Shown: positions 7,466 to 15,221, counted from the stretch's first letter. The stretch is 21,378 nucleotides of DNA from an uncultured Bacilli bacterium (GCA_944373065.1 CALWAJ010000011.1:1-21378), one strand, 5' to 3'. Numbers and translations: made by a program. The notes: a model not told the origin generated them from the letters alone.

Positions 7466-7690
7466 AGATTTTTGATGAAGTCTAAAAGTAGAAATATAAT
7501 TATTTTAAAGAGACTTAGTGGAAGGTGTGAACTAAGAATGTTATATTTTGAAGTTACATAGATGGAGAAAAACGTGACTTAAGCGTTAATTAGAATGAAG
7601 TGCATAGTTTCTAGGGATAAGGATGGATACAGTGGTTTACCACGGGTTTACTCGTCCTTAGTTTGTAGAGACTTTTTAATTTTTAGGAGG
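7466..7690 (+). promoter_or_regulatory. T-box riboswitch leader, tyrosine-specific
   Basis: Stem I can be drawn. Base helix AAGTC (7478-7482) pairs with GACTT (7576-7580). An AGTA...GAA S-turn follows. Middle helix AAATATAA (7492-7499) pairs with TTATATTT (7541-7548). The distal part has the typical 'AAAGAGA', CTTAG/CTAAG stem (7514-7518/7532-7536) and 'GGAAGGTGTGAA' loop. The likely specifier codon is TAC (Tyr) at 7555-7557, followed by A, in agreement with the downstream tyrS. The antiterminator has AAGGA (7619-7623) and TCCTT (7655-7659), with inner CGGG-TTTA-CTCG (7643-7654). Its tRNA-binding bulge is 18 nt (7624-7641) where UGGNACC (7 nt) is usual. AGTTTCTA (7606-7613) pairs with TAGAGACT (7666-7673) before a T-rich tract, a candidate terminator stem. 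Known for the class: uncharged tRNA stabilises the antiterminator and switches the gene on. Confidence 0.88.
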
Positions 7691-7696
7691 GATAAA

Positions 7697-8944
7697 ATGA
7701 CATTATTTGAAGAATTAAAATGGAGAGGACTAATTAAAGATGTAGCGGGTGAAGATTTAGAGAAGCTTCTTAATGGTAAGCCTATTACTTTTTATTGGGG
7801 TACTGATCCTACTGCTGATAGTTTACATTTAGGACATTATTCATCACTTGTTACGGCTAAACGTCTTGCTAAAGCAGGACATCATCCAATCCTTTTAGTA
7901 GGAGGAGCGACAGGTCTTATTGGAGATCCTCGTCCTACAGCAGAACGAGAAATTATATCTAAAGAACAGCTTAATAAAAATTTGGAAGGAATTAAAAAAC
8001 AAGTAAGTGACATATTTGATGGTCAAGCTGAAGTTGTTAATAATTATGATTGGTTTAAAGGATATGAATTTACTGATTTTTTAAGAGATGTTGGTAAATA
8101 TATTAATATTAACTATATGCTTGATAAAGATATTATTAGAAGAAGATTAGAAACTGGTATTACTTTTGCCGAGTTTGCTTACACTTTAATTCAAGGTTAT
8201 GACTTTTTATGGTTATATCAAAATAAAAATTGTGTGTTACAAGCGGAAGGAAGTGACCAGTGGGGTAATATTACAACAGGAATTGATTTGATTCGTAAAA
8301 AACTAGGGAAAGAAGCTTATGGCTTTACTATGCCTTTAGTACTTGATAAATATGGTCATAAGTTTGGTAAGAGTGAAGGTAATGCTTTGTGGTTAGATAG
8401 AAATAAAACTTCTAGTTATGAATTATATCAATACTTAATAAATGTAGATGATGAAATGGTTATTAGTTACCTTAAAATATTTACTTTCTTAAGTGTAGAT
8501 GAAATTTTAGAATTAGAGAAATCTAATATGGAACATCCAGAATTAAGAGAAGCTCATAAGGCTTTAGCTAGATGTATTATTACAGATTTACACGGAGACA
8601 AAGCTTATAAAGAAGCTGTTAAGATAAGTGAGTCTTTATTTAGTGGTGATATTAAGAATCTTACTAGTAAAGAGATAGAAATGGCTTTTAAAGGACTTGA
8701 TAAAATTATTATAGAAAGTGATATGAATATAGTAGATTTTCTTGTTAATACAAGTATTTGTAGTAGTAAAAGAGAATCTCGGGAATTTGTTAATAATAAT
8801 AGTATTAGTATTAATGGAGAGAAAATTAATGACTTAGATTTTATTATTAATAAAGATATTGCTATAGATAATAAATATGTAGTAGTAAGACGTGGTAAGA
8901 AGAAGTACTTTATTGCATGTTTTGGAGGAAGTAATGAAGAATAA
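7697..8944 (+). CDS. tyrS: Tyrosyl-tRNA synthetase (TyrS type)
   Basis: A 415-aa class I synthetase that charges tRNA-Tyr. It has the HIGH-type motif HLGH (44-47), the KMSKS-type motif KFGKS (222-226), tyrosine-pocket sequence 'YWGTDPTADSLHLGH', 'EGSDQWGNI' (184-192) and a C-terminal S4-like RNA-binding domain ('SKRESREFVNNNSISINGEK'). The start is the ATG at 7697 behind AGGAGG (7685-7690). The same frame is open further upstream to an ATG at 7595, but that stretch encodes the T-box antiterminator and is not protein-coding. The last 11 bases overlap the following membrane-protein gene, so the T-box may also control that gene. Confidence 0.97.
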   Translation: MTLFEELKWRGLIKDVAGEDLEKLLNGKPITFYWGTDPTADSLHLGHYSSLVTAKRLAKAGHHPILLVGGATGLIGDPRPTAEREIISKEQLNKNLEGIKKQVSDIFDGQAEVVNNYDWFKGYEFTDFLRDVGKYININYMLDKDIIRRRLETGITFAEFAYTLIQGYDFLWLYQNKNCVLQAEGSDQWGNITTGIDLIRKKLGKEAYGFTMPLVLDKYGHKFGKSEGNALWLDRNKTSSYELYQYLINVDDEMVISYLKIFTFLSVDEILELEKSNMEHPELREAHKALARCIITDLHGDKAYKEAVKISESLFSGDIKNLTSKEIEMAFKGLDKIIIESDMNIVDFLVNTSICSSKRESREFVNNNSISINGEKINDLDFIINKDIAIDNKYVVVRRGKKKYFIACFGGSNEE

Positions 8945-10223
8945 CAAGAAATTAAATAGTGATCAGAAAAGAATAGTTAAATGGTTAAAAGTAATTATTA
9001 TTATCTGTATTGCTATTATTGTCGTAGAGCTTGGATATATTTCACTTTCTTACTATAATAGAAGTAATTCTATTGTTTATACTGATACTTTAAATAGTTT
9101 TAAAAAAGCTGATAATGGCTATATTGTAGTTGGTAATAGTGACTTTAAAAAAAGTGATTTTAATGACTATGAGAAAGATTATAATAAAGCTAAGTTTGCT
9201 AAATACAATAAAGATTTTAAAATAGAGTTTGAAAGTGCTTATACTAAAGGTTATGCTTCATACTTTAGCGATGTCATTGAATATAGTGATGGTTATATTG
9301 CAGTAGGTGGTGCTCAATTTAGTAAAGAGCAAGTTGATGATAATGCAACAGATGGATTAATTGTATTGTATGATAAAAATGGTAGGCAAAAAGACACTAA
9401 GACTATTCAAATATCAGGTGATACAACCTTTAATAAAGTGTTATTAGTAGATGATGGTTTTATTGTAATAGGACAGAGTATTTTACAAAATATGGTTATT
9501 GGGAATGATCCTAAGGCTGGAGCTTTAATGATAAAATATAATTTTGATTTAGAAGAAGAATGGCGTGTAAATTATGGTGGAAGTAAGTCTGGGAATTTTA
9601 ATGATGCTATTATAGATGGAGATTATATTTATCTAGTTGGTAAAGACGCAACTCGTTATGGTTTAATTGCTAAATATACATTAGATGGAGAAAAAGTATT
9701 TGCTAAGAGTTATGAATATACGGATACAGTTGGTTTTAGTTCTATTGTAAAAGTTGGTGATTCTTTCTTTGTAGCGGGTTCTAAAACTATTAATATAGAT
9801 GCTAAAGACGAAGATAAAGTTACAGAAGGATTAATTGTTAAATATAATAGTAATGGTGAAGTAGAAGATGAAGTTACTCTTAGTAAAAATAATAATGCTA
9901 GATTTAATAAAATAATTAAAGATGGTGATAATTTAGTAGTTGTTGGTCATACATATAAAATAGATGAAGATAAATCTACTGATACATATAATTATTTAGA
10001 TTATAGAGGTATTATTGCTAAATATAATGATAATTTGAAAGAATTATCTAAAAAAGTTTTTAATGGAAAAGGCGTTGATTATTTTAGCAATGTAATTAAT
10101 CTTTCTGATGGTTATTTAGTAGGGGGAGCATCATCATCAAAAGACCTTGGTAGTAATAATAAAGATTATCGTACTTATTTCTTAAAATATAATAAAGATT
10201 TAGAAGAAGAGTGGTATAAATAA
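8934..10223 (+). CDS. Membrane-anchored extracellular seven-blade beta-propeller protein
   Basis: 429 aa. A short basic cytoplasmic N-terminus is followed by one strong transmembrane helix ('VIIIICIAIIVVELGYI', about 19-38), then a long exported region built of repeats. The repeat core is a 'GY/F-I-V-V-G' strand, and I count seven: NGYIVVG, DGYIAVG, DGFIVIG, DYIYLVG, DSFFVAG, DNLVVVG and DGYLVGG. Each is followed by a 'LIVKYN-D/N-G/L-E' type strand about 30-40 residues later. Seven such units fit a closed seven-blade propeller; this is inferred from spacing. No catalytic motif seen. The ATG at 8934 has GGAGG five bases upstream, inside the end of tyrS; a start at 8892 would have no such site. 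Such propellers often bind proteins or glycans at the surface. Confidence 0.75.
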   Translation: MKNNKKLNSDQKRIVKWLKVIIIICIAIIVVELGYISLSYYNRSNSIVYTDTLNSFKKADNGYIVVGNSDFKKSDFNDYEKDYNKAKFAKYNKDFKIEFESAYTKGYASYFSDVIEYSDGYIAVGGAQFSKEQVDDNATDGLIVLYDKNGRQKDTKTIQISGDTTFNKVLLVDDGFIVIGQSILQNMVIGNDPKAGALMIKYNFDLEEEWRVNYGGSKSGNFNDAIIDGDYIYLVGKDATRYGLIAKYTLDGEKVFAKSYEYTDTVGFSSIVKVGDSFFVAGSKTINIDAKDEDKVTEGLIVKYNSNGEVEDEVTLSKNNNARFNKIIKDGDNLVVVGHTYKIDEDKSTDTYNYLDYRGIIAKYNDNLKELSKKVFNGKGVDYFSNVINLSDGYLVGGASSSKDLGSNNKDYRTYFLKYNKDLEEEWYK

Positions 10224-10573
10224 TGATTTATTTAGTTAATAGTTTTAAGGAAGATAAGGATACTAGTGGTAAGAATAATCCCCCTTTAAGTGAGGAAGGA
10301 GTACAATTTGGTAAAAAATTAAAGTTAAGAAATAATGCTATGGATTTTGATTTATGTTATACATCATACTTGTTAAAAGACTTTGGAAGTGCTCTTATTC
10401 TTGTTGGTGATAAGTTAATAGTAGAGAGAACTCATAGTTTAGATAATGATGAAAAGGAAGAGATAATTAGTTTTGTTAAATCTCTTCCAAAAGATAAATC
10501 TATATTGATAGTAGCAGGTTATGAAGTTATTTCTATTATTCAAGAAAAATTTGATTGTACTTTATTAAAATAA
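10223..10573 (+). CDS. Histidine-phosphatase-like protein lacking catalytic residues
   Basis: A 116-aa protein whose pattern resembles a shortened phosphoglycerate-mutase/histidine-phosphatase fold: N-terminal strand 'MIYLV', then 'PLSEEGVQFGKKL' (like the family's 'PLTxxGxxQA'), 'DLCYTSYLLKDFGSALIL' (like 'YSSPLxRAxxTA'), and 'SILIVAGYEVI' (like 'VLVVSHGGVI'). The catalytic RHG is replaced by N6-S7-F8, the second His by Gly99, and the Arg of the 'LxR' segment by Asp53. If the homology is right, it cannot form the phospho-histidine and is a pseudo-enzyme. It starts on the last base of the propeller stop codon (TAATG), so the two are translated together. No signal peptide, so it should be cytoplasmic. 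An unrelated small protein remains possible. Confidence 0.6.
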   Translation: MIYLVNSFKEDKDTSGKNNPPLSEEGVQFGKKLKLRNNAMDFDLCYTSYLLKDFGSALILVGDKLIVERTHSLDNDEKEEIISFVKSLPKDKSILIVAGYEVISIIQEKFDCTLLK

Positions 10574-10606
10574 ATGGTATATTAATCACACAAGAGGTGT
10601 TTTGAA

Positions 10607-12001
10607 ATGAAATATAAGAGTATAAGTTTAAATGGGACAGATAATTATCAGTATAGTTTAGTTAAATATGAAGAAAAATATAATGATATAATGAAGCAAT
10701 TAAAGAATATAAATACTGATTTGCTTAATTCAGTTTTACAGTGTCCTATAATTTATAGTGAAGATAGTGATCATCAAGCTTATATGATTGTAAAAGGTGA
10801 TGATATAGGAGTTGGTGCTACTTATATTGGTACTAGTTGTGATGAAAAAGATTTAGAAGTAACATTGCAACTCGATGAAAAGAAATTTGATGATGACTTA
10901 GATATGTATAAATTTATTGAACAGTTAGTAGATTCTTTAGGACGTTACTTTTATGATAAAAATAATGTTTATATTAATTTAATTAATAAGATAGATTTGT
11001 CTAAATATAATGGTTTTAAGTATAAAAGAGAATATCATTATATGAGTATGGATACATATTGTTGTAGTAATAAGAAATATAATGAGATTATACCTTTAAT
11101 TTTAAAAGAAATTAAAAATTGTGAGGATACTTTAGTTTCTTGGAGGCAGACTTGGCTACAAAGTTTAGAACATGTTGATTATTCTGATTTACATTATTTA
11201 TATGATGAGAATCATCTTAATGAAATGGGCATCCCTAAGAAATATATGGATGTACCAATAGATGAAATGTTTAATAAAGTAGATGCGGTTACATGGTCTA
11301 ATATTAACTCAAAGACTAGTGAAAGAGAGATTACTTTTAATGTTGATGGTGATGTTAGATTTTCGAAAAGGACTAAGAATCCTAATGGTAATTCTTATAA
11401 GTTTAGTTATAATGTATTAAGAGATGGCTTTAAATTAAAAAGTGGAGAAATTTCTTTTCTAAATAGTAAAAATAACATTGAAGTGAAAAATCCTAATTTA
11501 GAAATATCTAAAGATAAAGAGGAAAATAAAGTATCTATTAAATATATTAGTCCTGTAGTTAATAATCGTTCTTTATTTGTACAAGCTTTAATTAGAGATA
11601 ATTTAGTAGAAAAGTGTTATGTTGATTATCGTATTCATAAGATGAATGGAAAAATTAAAAGAATGTATTTATTAAGAGAAAATGCAGGAAATTATAATGT
11701 TAATTATCGTACTAAAAAAGGTGATGTTTCTAGAATTTATGGTGGTTTTATTCCTTCAGGAAAAGATATAGAATCAGTTAATGCACTTATGGATAAAACA
11801 ACAGATGCGGTTAATTATATAGATGAAAATGCTTTTTCTTATACTACTATTTCTGATTTAATTAATTGTGTAGATATTATAGATTTATTAAAAAATATTA
11901 AAGGAGAAATACCTTTACCTTATTTACAAGAACAAATTGAAAATTTTATTTCTTTATATGAATATATTAAAGAAAATGGTAAAGTAAAAAAACTGCAATG
12001 A
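10607..12001 (+). CDS. Conserved-looking hypothetical protein, 464 aa, possible N-terminal GNAT-like domain
   Basis: Not recognised as a named family. Residues about 50-145 have a pattern reminiscent of a GNAT acetyltransferase: 'VGATYIG' strand, helix, 'VYINLINKIDLSKYNGFKYKREYHYM', which recalls the family's 'VxxxNxxAxxxYxKxGF'. The CoA-binding 'Q/R-x2-G-x-G/A' loop is not evident, so this is tentative. The middle (about 190-330) contains charged helical and beta-rich sequence. The C-terminus is helical. There is no signal peptide or transmembrane segment. AGAGGTG lies before the ATG. It is the last gene of the tyrS run; its TGA stop lies inside the loop of the bidirectional terminator shared with rpsD. 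Confidence 0.7.
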   Translation: MKYKSISLNGTDNYQYSLVKYEEKYNDIMKQLKNINTDLLNSVLQCPIIYSEDSDHQAYMIVKGDDIGVGATYIGTSCDEKDLEVTLQLDEKKFDDDLDMYKFIEQLVDSLGRYFYDKNNVYINLINKIDLSKYNGFKYKREYHYMSMDTYCCSNKKYNEIIPLILKEIKNCEDTLVSWRQTWLQSLEHVDYSDLHYLYDENHLNEMGIPKKYMDVPIDEMFNKVDAVTWSNINSKTSEREITFNVDGDVRFSKRTKNPNGNSYKFSYNVLRDGFKLKSGEISFLNSKNNIEVKNPNLEISKDKEENKVSIKYISPVVNNRSLFVQALIRDNLVEKCYVDYRIHKMNGKIKRMYLLRENAGNYNVNYRTKKGDVSRIYGGFIPSGKDIESVNALMDKTTDAVNYIDENAFSYTTISDLINCVDIIDLLKNIKGEIPLPYLQEQIENFISLYEYIKENGKVKKLQ

Positions 12002-12012
12002 TGCAGTTTTTT
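11987..12012. terminator. Bidirectional terminator between converging genes
   Basis: AAAAAACTGCA (11987-11997) pairs perfectly with TGCAGTTTTTT (12002-12012) around the four-base loop ATGA. A-run and T-run flank the stem, so it works on both strands: for the tyrS run and for rpsD. The stop codon of the plus-strand gene is in the loop and the rpsD stop codon starts in the right arm. Confidence 0.9.
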
Positions 12013-12613
12013 ACTTGTTATAAAATTCAACGATTAATGATTCATTGATATCCATGTTAAGTTCATTTCTTTCAGGATATCTTACATATGTACCTTCTTT
12101 TTTGTTTTCGTCAAAAGTTACATATTCAACACGTTTATTAACTTTAGATAGTGCTTCATTAGCAGCTTTATGATCTTTAGAATTTTCTTTTAATGCAATA
12201 ACACTACCTGGTTTAACTCTGTATGATGGAATATCTACTTTCTTACCATCTACAGTGATGTGTCCATGGTTTACAAGTTGTCTTGCTCCACGACGAGTAG
12301 TAGCGAATCCCATACGATATACTAAATTATCTAGACGAGACTCTAATAAAATTAAGAAGTTAGTACCATGTACACCTGGCATTTTAGCAGCTTCATTAAA
12401 AGTCTTTCTAAATTGTTTTTCATTAACACCATACATGAAACGTAATTTTTGTTTTTCTTTTAATTGTATGCCATAGTCACTTGGTTTACCATGTCTAGCA
12501 TTTCCATGTTGTCCTGGTCCGTATGGTCTTTTTGCAAGTTCTTTACCAGTTTCAGTTAAAGAAAAACCTACACGTCTTGATTGTTTGTAACTTGGTCCTG
12601 TATATCTTGCCAT
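12011..12613 (-). CDS. rpsD: 30S ribosomal protein S4 (uS4)
   Basis: A 200-aa primary rRNA-binding protein of the small subunit. Typical sequences are 'MARYTGPSYKQSRRVGFSL', 'GPGQHGNARHGKPSDYGIQL', 'EKQKLRFMYGVNEKQF' and the S4 RNA-binding domain ('ESRLDNLVYRMGFATTRRGA', about 90-150). Full length. AAAGGAG lies upstream of the ATG. It is transcribed alone against the tyrS run and ends in the shared terminator. In Bacillus subtilis, S4 is known to repress its own gene through the mRNA leader; here a long leader is also present. Confidence 0.98.
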   Translation of the reverse strand: MARYTGPSYKQSRRVGFSLTETGKELAKRPYGPGQHGNARHGKPSDYGIQLKEKQKLRFMYGVNEKQFRKTFNEAAKMPGVHGTNFLILLESRLDNLVYRMGFATTRRGARQLVNHGHITVDGKKVDIPSYRVKPGSVIALKENSKDHKAANEALSKVNKRVEYVTFDENKKEGTYVRYPERNELNMDINESLIVEFYNK

Positions 12614-12767
12614 AATATTCTCCTTTCTTTATATTTCACATTTCCTTGATTATCGTTTTCACCATTTATTCAGGGAGTATTTCTTTCACCTTCCAGCACA
12701 AAAGTTACTAAGATTCTCGAAAACACATTGAATAAAGTAAAACAATTGCTGTTTCAAGTAAATATGC
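12614..12767 (-). promoter_or_regulatory. Long rpsD 5' leader, possible S4 autoregulatory region
   Basis: About 150 nt separate the expected transcription start (near 12767) from the rpsD ATG. On the minus strand AATACTCC (complement of 12674-12681) can pair with GGAG..TATT of the ribosome binding site (complement of 12614-12623), leaving two unpaired A. That would hide the site. S4 autoregulation is known in Bacillus subtilis; the pairing here is inference from inspection only. Confidence 0.45.
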
Positions 12768-12773
12768 TCTAAT

Positions 12774-12802
12774 ATCATATTATGAAATAGTGTTTTTGTC
12801 AA
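12774..12802 (-). promoter_or_regulatory. Strong rpsD promoter
   Basis: On the minus strand: TTGACA (complement of 12797-12802), 17-bp spacer, TATGAT (complement of 12774-12779). This is near consensus. Confidence 0.85.
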
Positions 12803-12829
12803 GTTTTAGTAGCAAAAAAATATAGTTTA

Positions 12830-12838
12830 TGTTATGAT
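12830..12838 (+). promoter_or_regulatory. Extended -10 promoter for ezrA
   Basis: TGT-TATGAT (12830-12838) lies 25 bp before the ezrA start, giving a very short leader. No clear -35; it is back to back with the rpsD promoter. Confidence 0.5.
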
Positions 12839-12862
12839 GTTATAGTAGAGGTGATGATATAG

Positions 12863-14581
12863 ATGCGTGGTACTTTGTTATTTGTTATTACTGCTATTAT
12901 AATTCTTTTAATTGTAGTTATTATCATTATCACTTTACTTAAAAGAAAACATAAAAAGTATTTTCAAAATATATATGATGAACTAGAGCGTGAAAAAAAC
13001 TTAATTGGTAGTACTCCTGTTCTTTTAGAACTTTCTAAATTAGAGCCTATTATAAAAAATGAAAAGATGGAAGAGAAATATCAAAAGTGGGAAGATAGAT
13101 TTGATACTATAAAAAATGAAGAATTACCTAAAATAGATGATATGCTTATTGAGTTAGATACTTTGCTTGATAAGAAAGAATATAAAACGGCTAAGTTTAG
13201 AATTGCTAAATGTGAGATGGAAGTATATAAAGTAAGGGAACAAGCTAATGATTTACTTGAACAAATAAAAGAGATTACTTTAAGTGAAGAGAAGTATCGT
13301 AGTATTATTAGTAAGCTTAAAACAAAATATAGAGCTTTAAATAAAGAATATAATGATCATAAAAATCTTTATGAAGATATGGCAGAAGCGATTGAATTAC
13401 AACTTGAAAATATAGAAAAAAGATTCTTAGAGTTTGAGAAAGCTATGGATGAAAATATGTATAGTGATGTCGTTCATATTGTTAAAGCTTTAGATACTAT
13501 GGTTGAACATATGAATATAGTTGTATCAGAAGTTCCTGATTTAATGCTTATGTGTCGGCAATTGATTCCTAAAAGAATAAAAGAGATTGAAGATACTTCT
13601 AAAGATATGATTGAAAAAGGATATCCTATTGAATATTTGAATCTTGATTATAATTTAGAAGAGTCACGTAAAAATGTTAATACTATTCTTGATAGAATTA
13701 AAGTTTTAAATCTTGAAGATTGTATGTTTGAACTTAAGACAATATTAGATTATTTAGATAGTATTTTTGTGGATTTTGAAAAAGAAAGACTTTCTCGTAA
13801 AGTTTATGAAGAAGGTATTAGAGATTTTGCTAAAAAACTTAAAAAGACTGATAAAGTTGTTACAGATATTTATGAACAGTTAGATGATATTAAGAATATG
13901 TATGATCTTAATGAAGAAGATGTTAATATTATTTATGAAGTTAATAAAGATTTAACATCTATAAAAGATGATTATAAAAATATTATTAATCGTGTTAAAA
14001 ATAAAGCAACTCCATATTCTTTAGTTACGAAAGAAGTAGATGAACTTACTTTGAGACTTAAACAGACAGAATCAACTTTGGATGTAGCTTTGAAAAGTCT
14101 TGGTAATATGTATGAAGATGAGCAAAGAGCTAGAGAACAGCTTGAAGAGATTGATAAGTTGTTAAAAGAATGTAAAGAGAAGATGAGAGAGTTTAAGTTA
14201 CCTATAATTAGTGATAACTATTTTGTTGAGCTTAATGAAGCGAATGAAGCTATTTTGGAAGTTGTAAAAGAATTATCTAAGAAACCTATTGTTATAAAAA
14301 CCCTTAATACGAGAGTAGATACAGCTAGAGATTTAGTTTTAAAACTTTATAATACTACTCTTAATATGATTAATAAGGCAAAATTAACAGAGATGGCTAT
14401 AGTATATGGTAATAGATATAGATTCTTACACGAAGATATAGATATGGGACTTGAGAAAGCAAGTAGTTTGTTTTTTAAAGGTAGTTATGATACAGCTTTG
14501 AAAATATGTATAAATACACTTGCTAGTGTTGATGATAGTATTGAAGGAAAGTTGAAGGAATATGAGAAGAATATTAGATGA
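12863..14581 (+). CDS. ezrA: Septation ring formation regulator EzrA
   Basis: A 572-aa membrane-anchored coiled-coil protein. One transmembrane helix lies at the extreme N-terminus ('LLFVITAIIILLIVVIIIIT', about 4-25), followed by a basic stretch and a cytoplasmic region of almost pure charged helix with spectrin-like repeats. Typical EzrA sequences are visible: 'WEDRFDTIKNEELPKIDDML', 'KFRIAKCEMEVYKVR', and 'YGNRYR' followed by 'A..LFFKGSYDTAL' near the C-terminus. In Bacilli it binds FtsZ and limits and organises Z-rings at mid-cell. Length matches the family (about 560-575 aa). The ATG follows AGAGGTGATG. The 3' end overlaps the next gene by 20 bases. Divergent from rpsD, as part of the tyrS/rpsD/ezrA neighbourhood I recall from Bacillus. 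Confidence 0.93.
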   Translation: MRGTLLFVITAIIILLIVVIIIITLLKRKHKKYFQNIYDELEREKNLIGSTPVLLELSKLEPIIKNEKMEEKYQKWEDRFDTIKNEELPKIDDMLIELDTLLDKKEYKTAKFRIAKCEMEVYKVREQANDLLEQIKEITLSEEKYRSIISKLKTKYRALNKEYNDHKNLYEDMAEAIELQLENIEKRFLEFEKAMDENMYSDVVHIVKALDTMVEHMNIVVSEVPDLMLMCRQLIPKRIKEIEDTSKDMIEKGYPIEYLNLDYNLEESRKNVNTILDRIKVLNLEDCMFELKTILDYLDSIFVDFEKERLSRKVYEEGIRDFAKKLKKTDKVVTDIYEQLDDIKNMYDLNEEDVNIIYEVNKDLTSIKDDYKNIINRVKNKATPYSLVTKEVDELTLRLKQTESTLDVALKSLGNMYEDEQRAREQLEEIDKLLKECKEKMREFKLPIISDNYFVELNEANEAILEVVKELSKKPIVIKTLNTRVDTARDLVLKLYNTTLNMINKAKLTEMAIVYGNRYRFLHEDIDMGLEKASSLFFKGSYDTALKICINTLASVDDSIEGKLKEYEKNIR

Positions 14582-15185
14582 AAAGGGAAAAGGTAGTTAT
14601 GAGTTTTTAACAGTAGTGGTAGTTTGTTTAATATTAGCATCTATTCTTTTAGTATTAGCAATTAGAAATGGTGAGAAAGAAAAAAGAGAAGTCTTTAGAT
14701 ACAATGCTAAGACTATTGGTATTAATGCTATTGATTATGAATATAGAAAAGCTAGTAGCGTAGTTTATTTATATGAATTAATCGATGATGGACTAGTTAG
14801 TGAAGTTAAAAACAATTTTAGTGGTGATAAGTTTTGTGATTATTATGAATCTAAGGTTGAATTTGAAGATGATAAAAAGCTTGTTACTTTAAAATGTGGT
14901 AGTTATTTGATTTATAGACAAGACATTACTGAAAAAAACTATAGTATATATAGAGTTAATAATTGGACTTTTGATGAATTAAGTGGTAGTAATGTTGATG
15001 TTAAAGATGTTTATTCATTAACTAAAAATGGTAAAGATTTACTAGGGGGTTATTATGAAGAAAAATTATTTATTAAACTTGTAATGGATAAGTATGGTGA
15101 AAAATATAATAGTTTGAAAGATATTAAAAAAGATTTTGATGTTTTAGAGAAGAAAGCTTATAGAAAAAGAGTATTAGTTGACTAG
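14562..15185 (+). CDS. Single-pass membrane protein with prepilin-like N-terminus
   Basis: 207 aa of unknown function. The N-terminus has a short charged leader, then a hydrophobic helix: 'EKGKGSYEFLTVVVVCLILA'. If Gly9 is taken as the -1 residue of a class III (prepilin) signal, Glu14 falls at +5, as in type IV pilins; Lys at +1 would be unusual. If Gly11 is -1, Glu is at +3. After the helix comes 'FRYNAKTIGINAIDYEYRKA', a helix continuing as in pilins, then a beta-rich region containing two Cys (in 'KFCDYYESK' and 'TLKCGSYL') that could form a disulfide. No other pilus or secretion gene is in the window. The start lies within ezrA, with AAGGA close by; alternatively this is a simple signal-anchored protein. 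Confidence 0.6.
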   Translation: MRRILDEKGKGSYEFLTVVVVCLILASILLVLAIRNGEKEKREVFRYNAKTIGINAIDYEYRKASSVVYLYELIDDGLVSEVKNNFSGDKFCDYYESKVEFEDDKKLVTLKCGSYLIYRQDITEKNYSIYRVNNWTFDELSGSNVDVKDVYSLTKNGKDLLGGYYEEKLFIKLVMDKYGEKYNSLKDIKKDFDVLEKKAYRKRVLVD

Positions 15186-15221
15186 AATGTTAATTATGCT
15201 CTTTTTTGTTTCTTTTTTTCG

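Noticed and set aside
7595..7696. Upstream in-frame ATG giving tyrS 34 extra N-terminal residues
   Set aside because: This stretch is the T-box antiterminator and terminator; the extra residues have no match to TyrRS, and the ATG at 7697 has AGGAGG at the right distance.
8892..8933. Upstream start for the propeller gene, overlapping tyrS by 53 bases
   Set aside because: No ribosome binding site there; the ATG at 8934 has GGAGG five bases away and places the transmembrane helix after a normal short basic N-terminus.
12255..12476. Plus-strand ORF inside rpsD
   Set aside because: Antisense of a highly conserved ribosomal protein gene.
15186..15221. T-rich tract as a terminator for the pilin-like gene
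   Set aside because: There are long T-runs but I could not find a convincing stem before them, so it is not listed as a terminator.
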